DNA from: Nitriliruptoraceae bacterium
GTDB lineage: Bacteria; Actinomycetota; Nitriliruptoria; Nitriliruptorales; Nitriliruptoraceae
Direction: 5' to 3'
Assembly: GCA_007121975.1 (NCBI GenBank)
Contig: SKJO01000386.1
Coordinates: 1 to 12,105, forward strand
DNA: 12,105 bases
The translations under genes were made by a program, and so were the position numbers. Below are positions 6,838 through 12,105 of this stretch, piece by piece (position 1 is the stretch's first letter; every line of letters begins with the position of its first letter). Below the pieces are notes generated by a model. The model did no database searches. It was given only the letters and a program-made list of their open reading frames with translations, and had not been told where the DNA came from.

Positions 6838-9567
6838 ATGTGCGCACGCCACCCCCGACCCCGGTTGCTGCGGGTGCTGCCCGCGGCTCTGCTCGCCGCG
6901 CTGCTGGTCACCACAGGCCTGGTCGCTCACCCGATGCCGGCAGACGCCGACGAGGCCTGTCCCCCGACCTTCCCGCTCGCGGATGTCCAGCCGGGCCAGC
7001 AGGGCACGGGGCTGAGCGTGGTGCAGGGCACCGAGCCCGTGCCCTTCGACGTCGAGATCGTCGATGTCCTGCACGACGCGCTCGCCCCCGGTCTGCCACT
7101 GGTCGTGGTCGAGGTCGACAGCCCCGAGATCGACCGGGTCGGCGGGGTGTGGAGCGGCATGTCCGGTTCTCCGGTCCTGGTCGACGGCCAGCTGCTCGGC
7201 GCCCTGGCCTACGGGTTCTCTGCAGGACCGTCGCGGCTGGCCGGCGTGACGCCCGCCGCAGCGCTGCGCGCCGTGACCGACCGCCCCGCCCCCGACCCGC
7301 CGCTCGAGCTGGCCGAGCAGGTGACCATGTCGCCGCGGGTGCGCGCCCGAGCGACCGACGAAGGACTGAGCACCACCGCGGCGCGCCGCATGGACATGCT
7401 GCGGCTGCCGCTTCAGGTCTCGGGTCCCTCCCAACCGCGGGTCGAAGCCGTCGCGGCACGCCTCGAGCGCACCCACCCGGGCCTGCAGGTCGTCCGCACC
7501 GGGATCGGCAGGGCCGCTGACGTGCCGGCCTCCGCGCTGGTGCCCGGCGGCAACCTCGCGGTCAGCGCATCCTACGGCGACGTCACCCTGGCCGGGGTGG
7601 GCACCGTGACGGCCATCTGCGACGGCACGGTGCTCGGTTTCGGCCACCCACTGCTCTACAGCGGGGCGACCCGGCTCGGGCTGCACGCCGCCAGTGCAGT
7701 GCGCATCGTCGACGATCCCACCTACGGTCCGTCCAAGCTCGCCAACCTCGGTGCGCCGGTCGGGACCATCGAGCAGGACCGACTGGCCGGAGTCGCCGGC
7801 CACCTGCGGTCACTGCCGGCCACCACCGCCATCACCACCGCCATCACCGACCTCGATATGCAGCGCACGGTGACCGGACGCACCGACGTGGTGTTCGAGG
7901 AACTCGCTGCCGAGGCCCTGCTGCTGCACGGCTGGACCGCCTACGACCTGCTGGTGTTCGATGATCCCTACGTCGCGGGCACGACCGAGGTGAGCTGGAC
8001 CATGACCGGGGTCCGGGCCGACGGCCAGCCCTGGTCGCTGACCCGGGGCAACCGCCACGCCAGCGACTACGACCTGTCGAGCGCCGCGCTGTTCGAGGCG
8101 GTCGACGCGGTGTGGGCGATCCTCGCCAACCCCCATGAGCACGTCCGGGTGACCGCGGTGGAGTACACCGCCGACGCCGCCGCGACCTACGACGACTTCG
8201 AGATCCTCGGTGACGACGTGCGCCTGGCGATCCTCGACGCCGGCCCAGACGCCGGGGACGAGCCCGCAGAGGACCCGCAGGTACCCGACGGGCAGTTCGT
8301 GCCGGCCACCGAGCCGTTCGTGGCCGAGCCGGGCGACACGCTCGTGGTGCAGGTCGCGCTGCGCCGGTTCCGTGCCGGGATCGAGCACGTCGAGGTCCGC
8401 CTCGAGATCCCCGAGGAGGCCGGCGGGACCGGTGAGCTGGTCGTGACCGGCGGAGGCGGGTCCTGGTACGACCCCGAGTTCCCCGAGGGACCCGACGGCG
8501 GCTATGCACGCCGTTCCCAGGCCCCCGAGGGCTTCGACGCGCTCCTCGCATCCCTGACCGATCGTCCGCGGAACGACGACCTGCAGGTCACCCTGCAGCT
8601 GTACCCCCACGACCCGGGCTGGGACGACGGGGACGATGGCTGGGACGACGGGGACGATGGCTGGGACGACGGCGTCGACCCGGACGAACCGGTGCCGCCC
8701 GAACCCGGGCCGGGCCCAGAGCCTGAGCCGGTACCCGAACCCGAGCCCTCTCCCGGTCTCGAACCGGTCCCGCCCGATGAGCCGCTCGAGCCACCGCAGG
8801 AGCCCACGCTTCCGCTCCCGCCCCCGGGCGGTGACGCGCTCAGCGTGACGGCCACGCTCCGCCTCGACGCCGTGGTCGAGGGCTACGCCGCGCTGCCGGT
8901 GATGGTCGGATCCGACCAGGACACCGAGCCCTGGCCGCCGGACGCGATCCCGCCCGTCGAGCCCTCGCCCGACGATCCGTCGATGCCGGAGTTCGGCGAC
9001 GACCTCGCCTTCGAGGACGTGGACCCGTCCAGCCCGCACGCGGCCGCCATCCTCCGAGCCGCTGCGCTCGGGTTGACCACCGGGGTGTCCGAGGACCCGC
9101 CCCGCTTCGCACCGGAGCTCCCGGTGCGCCGGGATCAGGCCGCCAGCTTCGTCGCGCGCCTGCTGGCCACCGGCCAGCGGGAGCTGCCCGAGGTCGACGC
9201 CCCGCGCTTCGTGGATCTCGCCGGCAACGTGCACGCCGAGGCGGTCGAGTCGCTGGCGGCCGCCGGCATCGTGCAGGGCCGCGGCGACGCACGCTTCGAG
9301 CCCGCCACCGAGGTCACCCGCGCCCAGCTGACCAGCATGCTGCTCGAGGCCCTGCGGTGGTCGACCGGCGAGCCGTTCGCCGCGGAGGGTGGCGCCCACT
9401 TCCCGGACGTGACCGGGGTGCATGCCGCCGCGATCGACGCCGGCTACGAGCACGGGCTGGTCGCCGGCCGACCCGACGGCACGTTCGGTCCGTCGCTGGC
9501 CGTGCGGCGCGACCAGGCCGCGAGCCTGCTGGTCCGCACGCACGGGGTGCTGCACGCCGCCGGGTGA
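6838..9567 (+). CDS. Secreted SpoIVB-S55-like protease-fold protein with three SLH domains
   Basis: A 909-residue surface protein. The ATG at 6838 follows GAGGAGG (6824-6830). Residues 1-37 are a Sec signal peptide with likely cleavage after ADA. Residues about 41-150 carry DVQPGQQGTGLSVVQGTEPV and the serine motif GMSGSP (107-112) with GALAYGFSAG. Residues about 250-330 carry GTVTAICDGTVLGFGHPLLY with the candidate catalytic His270, then GTIEQDRLAGVAGHL. These match the SpoIVB peptidase S55 family, here with Ser before His. Beta-rich sequence continues to about 690, interrupted by an Asp-rich repeat (595-614) and a Pro/Glu linker (to about 665). Three SLH domains (about 724-777, 790-842, 854-905; FEDVDPSSPHA, FVDLAGNVHAEAV, FPDVTGVHAAAI) would bind a wall polysaccharide. 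Two orphan kinases flank it. The preceding 130-base gap holds only a purine-rich patch (6761-6780) and no clear promoter. Protease activity is inferred. Confidence 0.85.
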   Translation: MCARHPRPRLLRVLPAALLAALLVTTGLVAHPMPADADEACPPTFPLADVQPGQQGTGLSVVQGTEPVPFDVEIVDVLHDALAPGLPLVVVEVDSPEIDRVGGVWSGMSGSPVLVDGQLLGALAYGFSAGPSRLAGVTPAAALRAVTDRPAPDPPLELAEQVTMSPRVRARATDEGLSTTAARRMDMLRLPLQVSGPSQPRVEAVAARLERTHPGLQVVRTGIGRAADVPASALVPGGNLAVSASYGDVTLAGVGTVTAICDGTVLGFGHPLLYSGATRLGLHAASAVRIVDDPTYGPSKLANLGAPVGTIEQDRLAGVAGHLRSLPATTAITTAITDLDMQRTVTGRTDVVFEELAAEALLLHGWTAYDLLVFDDPYVAGTTEVSWTMTGVRADGQPWSLTRGNRHASDYDLSSAALFEAVDAVWAILANPHEHVRVTAVEYTADAAATYDDFEILGDDVRLAILDAGPDAGDEPAEDPQVPDGQFVPATEPFVAEPGDTLVVQVALRRFRAGIEHVEVRLEIPEEAGGTGELVVTGGGGSWYDPEFPEGPDGGYARRSQAPEGFDALLASLTDRPRNDDLQVTLQLYPHDPGWDDGDDGWDDGDDGWDDGVDPDEPVPPEPGPGPEPEPVPEPEPSPGLEPVPPDEPLEPPQEPTLPLPPPGGDALSVTATLRLDAVVEGYAALPVMVGSDQDTEPWPPDAIPPVEPSPDDPSMPEFGDDLAFEDVDPSSPHAAAILRAAALGLTTGVSEDPPRFAPELPVRRDQAASFVARLLATGQRELPEVDAPRFVDLAGNVHAEAVESLAAAGIVQGRGDARFEPATEVTRAQLTSMLLEALRWSTGEPFAAEGGAHFPDVTGVHAAAIDAGYEHGLVAGRPDGTFGPSLAVRRDQAASLLVRTHGVLHAAG
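7822..7848 (+). repeat. Short 12-base tandem repeat inside the S55/SLH gene
   Basis: ACCACCGCCATC occurs twice in succession and begins a third time, encoding a Thr-Thr-Ala-Ile repeat just after the QDRLAGVAGHL segment. It is in frame and probably a minor slippage product. Confidence 0.6.
8620..8679 (+). repeat. 21-base tandem repeat encoding WDDGDDG
   Basis: The 21-base unit at 8620-8640 is repeated identically at 8641-8661, and a diverged partial third copy (WDDGVD) ends near 8679. It encodes residues 595-614 of the S55/SLH protein. DNA-level identity implies recent in-frame slippage, so copy number may vary between strains. The Asp/Gly spacing recalls calcium-binding DxDxDG loops, but that is only a resemblance. 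A long Pro/Glu-rich tract follows directly. Confidence 0.8.
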
Positions 9568-9590
9568 CCCGCGCCACGATCCTGCCCACA

Positions 9591-9609
9591 CGAGCGACAG
9601 GAGCGCTCG
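9591..9609. promoter_or_regulatory. 6-N7-6 inverted repeat between the SLH gene and the second kinase
   Basis: CGAGCG (9591-9596), seven bases and CGCTCG (9604-9609) form a perfect inverted repeat 23 bases after the SLH gene stop and 15 bases before the candidate -10 at 9625. It could be a stem-loop ending the upstream transcript or an operator in the -35 region of the kinase promoter. There is no T-tract. Confidence 0.3.
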
Positions 9610-9624
9610 AGCACCGCCGAGGGC

Positions 9625-9630
9625 TATCGT
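9625..9630 (+). promoter_or_regulatory. Candidate -10 element for the six-TM kinase gene
   Basis: TATCGT in GGGCTATCGTTGCC fits TAnnnT and is nearly identical to the element at 2907. It lies 49 bases before the ATG at 9680. The start itself is supported by GGAGGG (9669-9674). No recognisable -35 is present. Confidence 0.4.
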
Positions 9631-9679
9631 TGCCCCGCCGAGATCCGTGGCACGGCCGCCGCGGTGACGGAGGGCTCGG

Positions 9680-10918
9680 ATGCACATCCTGCGTGAGCTG
9701 CTCGACCCGCGGGACCTTGCCGCTGCCCGCAGCACCCCGGTGCTGGCCGTGCTGTGGTTCACCGGCGGGCTGCTGATGGTCCTCAGCCAGCTGCTCGCGC
9801 CCTCGCCCCCGGCGGGCCGCGCCCCCGGCCTGCTCGTCGGGATGCTCGCCATGATGATCGGGGGGCTGCTGGTCGCGGCCCGCCGGCGGGTGTTCTCGCT
9901 GGGCGGGTACGCCGGACTGGCCCTGCTCGGTGCGGCGACCATCACCGCGGCCGTCGGGCTGGCCGGACCGGCGAGCGCCGCGGCCACGGGCGTGATCTTC
10001 GTCTACCTCTGCGTGTTCTCCGTGGTGGCCCTCCCGCGGCTCGCGCCGGCACTGATCGCGGTCGGGGCGGCCGGCCATGCGCTCGTGCTGTGGCTGCTCG
10101 CACTTCCGGGCTGGCCGGCGGTCTGGGTGCTGGTGTGGGGCGTGAGCGGGGTGACGGCGCTGCTGATCTCCCGGGTGCTCGCCGGGCTGCGCGCCGCGAT
10201 CGAGGAGCGCGACCGGGTGGTGACCCAACTCAAGCAGCTCGACGAGACCAAGACCGCCTTCCTGCATGCCGTGCACCACGAGCTCTCCCGGCCCCTGACC
10301 GTGCTGCGCGGGATGACCGACACGCTCGCCGCCCGTGGGCCGCAGCTCGACCCGGCCACCCACGACGAGCTGGCGCATCGGGCCGCGGCGCAGGCGCAGC
10401 GCCTGCAGGGCATGCTCGAGGACCTGCTGCAGCTCGGCGGCATGGGCGCAGGGTTCGTCGAGGTGGCCCGCCGAGCGGTTCGAACGCAAGCACTCATCGA
10501 CGAGGCGCTCACCCTCAGCGGCGTCGAGCGTTCCCGCGTGACGGTCGAGGACGGGAACGTCGAGCTCCTGCACGTCGATCCCGTGCGCGTCGCTCACGCG
10601 CTGGCAAACCTCATCACCAACGCGGCCAAGTACAGCGGTGGCCGAGAACCCATCACGCTCACCGTCACCGCCGAGCCGGATCGGGTGGTGCTGGGCGTCA
10701 CGGACCGGGGGCCGGGTATCCCGCCAGACCGACGTGAGGCGATCTTCGAGCCGTTCGTGCGTGCACGCGCCGAAGACCACGGCCGCGGGACCGGGGTGGG
10801 CCTGGCCGTGGTGCGCGCCGTGGCCCGACTCCACGGCGGCGACGCCTGGGCCGAGGACGCTGAGGGCGGTGGCGCCCGGGTCGCGTTCTGGCTCAGCCAG
10901 GAGCCGACGACGAGCTGA
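9680..10918 (+). CDS. Membrane sensor histidine kinase, six TM segments
   Basis: A 412-residue kinase. About six hydrophobic helices (near 20-40, 50-67, 73-95, 99-119, 121-141, 146-168) fill the N-terminus with very short loops, so there is no large external sensor domain. A short coiled linker (170-192) leads to HisKA with the phospho-acceptor His200 in AVHHELSRPLTVLRGM. Asn314 is in ITNAAKYSGG, followed by DRGPGI (342-347) and GTGVGL (370-375), giving a complete ATP-binding domain. The usual HELRTP is HELSRP, so the Thr/Asn four residues after His, needed for HisKA phosphatase activity in this family, is Arg. GGAGGG five bases before the ATG supports the start. No response regulator is adjacent. 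Its 3' end overlaps the convergent TetR gene by 26 bases. The signal may be sensed within the membrane. Confidence 0.92.
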   Translation: MHILRELLDPRDLAAARSTPVLAVLWFTGGLLMVLSQLLAPSPPAGRAPGLLVGMLAMMIGGLLVAARRRVFSLGGYAGLALLGAATITAAVGLAGPASAAATGVIFVYLCVFSVVALPRLAPALIAVGAAGHALVLWLLALPGWPAVWVLVWGVSGVTALLISRVLAGLRAAIEERDRVVTQLKQLDETKTAFLHAVHHELSRPLTVLRGMTDTLAARGPQLDPATHDELAHRAAAQAQRLQGMLEDLLQLGGMGAGFVEVARRAVRTQALIDEALTLSGVERSRVTVEDGNVELLHVDPVRVAHALANLITNAAKYSGGREPITLTVTAEPDRVVLGVTDRGPGIPPDRREAIFEPFVRARAEDHGRGTGVGLAVVRAVARLHGGDAWAEDAEGGGARVAFWLSQEPTTS

Positions 10919-11567
10919 ACCCCGGGGTTGTCCCGCCGAGCGGAGCACCGGTCGGCAGCGCGCCCGGGGCCACGCCGACGATCGTCACGAGCAGCCCATC
11001 GACCAGCTCCCCGGGTGGCGGCCAGGGGAAGCGGTCACGCGCCACCCGCAGCGTGGCCAGGCCGTGTTCGGCGGCCCACAGCAGCGTGGCGATCCGTTCC
11101 GGGTCGCCGGCCCTGGCCGCGCCAGCCGCCTGCACGGCGGCGATCCGTGCGACCAGCCCGTCGAAGGCGACCGAGGTCCCGGTGCCGTCGGGCCGCAGCA
11201 GCTGGGTTTCGCGCCGCGCGTCGAACAGGGCCCGGTAGCGACCGGGGTACCGCTCGGCCCACCCGAGGTAGGCGAGCACTCCGGCGCGCAGTGCCGCCAC
11301 CGCACCCGCCTGCCCCGCGGCTTCGGCCGCCGCCCCGGTCGTGCGTGCGAGGTCGTCGAACCCGCGCACCACGACCTCGCGGATCAGCGCCTGCTTGTCG
11401 GGGAAGTGCAGGTACAGCGCCGGCGGGGTCACCCCGGCGCGGCCGACGATCGCACGGATGGTGACGTCACGCTCGTCGCCGTGCTCGGCGAGCAGCTGCT
11501 CGGCGGCGTCGAGCAGCTCGTCGCGCAGCCGGGCGCCCTCACCACGGCTGCTGCGTACCCGCGCCAT
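10893..11567 (-). CDS. TetR-family regulator with WHG-type C-terminal domain
   Basis: A 224-residue repressor-type protein. The N-terminal TetR HTH spans about 36-57: VTIRAIVGRAGVTPPALYLHF, then DKQALIREVV. The C-terminal half has WAAEHGLATL (164-173), the hallmark of the WHG subfamily of TetR ligand domains. The ATG at 11567 was chosen over more upstream starts because its reverse-strand Shine-Dalgarno AGGAGG (plus-strand 11577-11582) is nine bases away and the Arg-rich upstream extension is atypical. It is transcribed divergently from the hydrolase-like gene at 11747, whose promoter contains a 15-bp inverted repeat; control of that gene and of itself is inferred. Its last codons lie inside the end of the second kinase gene. 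The ligand is unknown. Confidence 0.92.
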   Translation of the reverse strand: MARVRSSRGEGARLRDELLDAAEQLLAEHGDERDVTIRAIVGRAGVTPPALYLHFPDKQALIREVVVRGFDDLARTTGAAAEAAGQAGAVAALRAGVLAYLGWAERYPGRYRALFDARRETQLLRPDGTGTSVAFDGLVARIAAVQAAGAARAGDPERIATLLWAAEHGLATLRVARDRFPWPPPGELVDGLLVTIVGVAPGALPTGAPLGGTTPGFSSSSAPG

Positions 11568-11646
11568 CCTCGGTCGCCTCCTCGGCCGCGCATGCCGGCC
11601 CGACCCGCCATCCCGAACCGCCATCCCGGCACATGGTCCCCAGTGG

Positions 11647-11652
11647 ACGATA
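11647..11652 (-). promoter_or_regulatory. Candidate -10 element for the TetR gene
   Basis: Read on the minus strand this is TATCGT in GGCTATCGTC, the same core as the element at 9625, about 80 bases before the TetR ATG. It sits in the short inverted repeat GTGG-N7-CCAC (11643-11657). GGCTATCGTC also matches 8 of 10 bases of the right half of the operator at 11708-11722, so it may be a second TetR contact site. Confidence 0.35.
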
Positions 11653-11689
11653 GCCACCCACGCCCACCGAAGACGGATCCGCAGCGCAC

Positions 11690-11717
11690 TTGCCCAGAGA
11701 TGAACAACCGATAGGTT
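11690..11717 (+). promoter_or_regulatory. Candidate promoter of the hydrolase-like gene
   Basis: TTGCCC (11690-11695) and TAGGTT (11712-11717) are separated by 16 bases. TAGGTT fits TAnnnT and lies inside the perfect inverted repeat at 11708-11722. The expected start of transcription would be near 11725, leaving a short leader with GGGGGAA (11736-11742) as RBS before the ATG at 11747. This is the best-formed promoter in the window. Confidence 0.55.
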
Positions 11718-11722
11718 ATCGG
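11708..11722. promoter_or_regulatory. Probable TetR operator, perfect 15-bp inverted repeat
   Basis: CCGATA-GGT-TATCGG is a perfect 6-N3-6 inverted repeat. It covers the candidate -10 TAGGTT of the gene at 11747 and lies in the divergent gap shared with the TetR gene, the standard location and size for a TetR operator. Binding here would block RNA polymerase. The nested AACC-N4-GGTT (11706-11717) overlaps it. A TGATCA palindrome (11724-11729) lies just downstream. Confidence 0.6.
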
Positions 11723-11746
11723 CTGATCATACAACGGGGGAACCTG

Positions 11747-12105
11747 ATGACCACGCACGCATCGCCACAGCTGCCCGAGCTCTCGTCCACCCCGCCCACC
11801 GACGACCCCACCCCACCCGGGCGCCGGCGACGCTGGCCGCGGGTGGTGCTGATCGTGGCCGTGGTGCTCGCGCTGGCCGGGTTCGTCGGCTACCGCCTGC
11901 TGCTCGGCTCGCCGTGGGGGGCCTTCCTGACGCTGTTCGCCGACGATCACCGGGCGGAGAACTTCCGCACGATGGACACCATCTTCCCAGCGGTCGACCT
12001 CCCGACGGGCGATGATGTCTGGGAACTCGACGACGACCAGCGCCCGCTGCCCGCCACCTACCGCTTCGCGGGAGAGACGCGCGACCTCGAGGCGCTGCTC
12101 ACCGA
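11747..12105 (+). CDS. N-terminus of membrane-anchored protein, probable beta-lactamase-fold serine hydrolase (3' partial)
   Basis: The frame is open from ATG 11747 to the window end (119 complete codons, no stop). GGGGGAA precedes the start. Residues 1-31 are Pro/Thr-rich and end in basic GRRRRWPR; residues about 33-52 (VVLIVAVVLALAGFVGYRLL) form one membrane helix or uncleaved signal anchor, placing the rest outside. The segment ENFRTMDTIFPA followed by PLPATYRFAGETRDLEALL resembles, from memory, the region just before the catalytic domain in secreted class C beta-lactamase-like (6-aminohexanoate-hydrolase type) serine hydrolases. The SxxK motif would lie beyond the window, so this is a tentative family call. 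It is divergent from the TetR gene and its promoter carries the inverted repeat, so TetR control is likely. Confidence 0.6.
   Translation, partial: MTTHASPQLPELSSTPPTDDPTPPGRRRRWPRVVLIVAVVLALAGFVGYRLLLGSPWGAFLTLFADDHRAENFRTMDTIFPAVDLPTGDDVWELDDDQRPLPATYRFAGETRDLEALLT

Noticed and set aside
7822..7848. Tandem repeats at 7822 and 8620 as part of a CRISPR-like array
   Set aside because: Units are 12 and 21 bases, directly adjacent without spacers and in coding frame, so they are simple coding repeats.
7810..9987. Very long open frame on the minus strand across the S55/SLH gene and into the second kinase gene (also similar ones at 9314-10948, 2724-4052 and 1232-2392)
   Set aside because: High GC removes stop codons from antisense frames. 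The translations are low-complexity Gly/Arg/His-rich with no family resemblance, while the plus-strand proteins have clear domains and ribosome-binding sites.
11568..11657. Longer N-terminus for the TetR protein starting at 11657
   Set aside because: The extension is Arg-rich and atypical, would overlap the candidate promoter, and the AGGAGG sits correctly for the ATG at 11567.

Overview
The window is a very GC-rich, densely coded bacterial segment (roughly 70% GC by eye, with strong G/C third-position bias). The layout, the SLH-anchored surface protein, the lipoprotein sugar-binding protein and the TAnnnT-type -10 elements fit a high-GC actinobacterium. A deep-branching class such as Nitriliruptoria or Acidimicrobiia is my inference; no rRNA or marker gene is present to confirm it. 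No mobile element, tRNA, rRNA or CRISPR array was found.

Left edge (1-1235): the 3' part of a photolyase/cryptochrome-like flavoprotein in which the FAD-binding domain comes first and a short photolyase alpha/beta domain comes second, the reverse of the usual order. Its only four cysteines lie where the [4Fe-4S] ligands of FeS-BCP/CryPro (PhrB-type) photolyases lie.

Sugar block (1240-5331, all +): an extracellular solute-binding lipoprotein (1457-2827), a LacI-family regulator (2949-3956) and an SLC45/GPH-like sugar MFS carrier (4012-5331). Each has its own promoter-like element. No ABC permease or glycosidase is present, so the binding protein must rely on permeases encoded elsewhere. The LacI protein is the likely local regulator.

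Signalling and surface block (5341-10918, all +): a soluble GAF-histidine kinase (5385-6707), a 909-residue secreted SpoIVB-S55-like protease-fold protein with three C-terminal SLH domains (6838-9567), and a six-TM histidine kinase (9680-10918). Neither kinase has a response regulator in the window. The second kinase lacks the Thr/Asn of the HisKA phosphatase motif.

Right edge (10893-12105): a TetR regulator on the minus strand overlaps the 3' end of the second kinase by 26 bp. It faces a divergently transcribed, truncated gene for a membrane-anchored, probable beta-lactamase-fold serine hydrolase. A perfect 15-bp inverted repeat covers that gene's -10 element and is a strong candidate TetR operator.

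The most notable items are the reversed-order, four-cysteine photolyase-like protein, the SLH-anchored S55 protein flanked by two orphan kinases, and the TetR operator/promoter arrangement.
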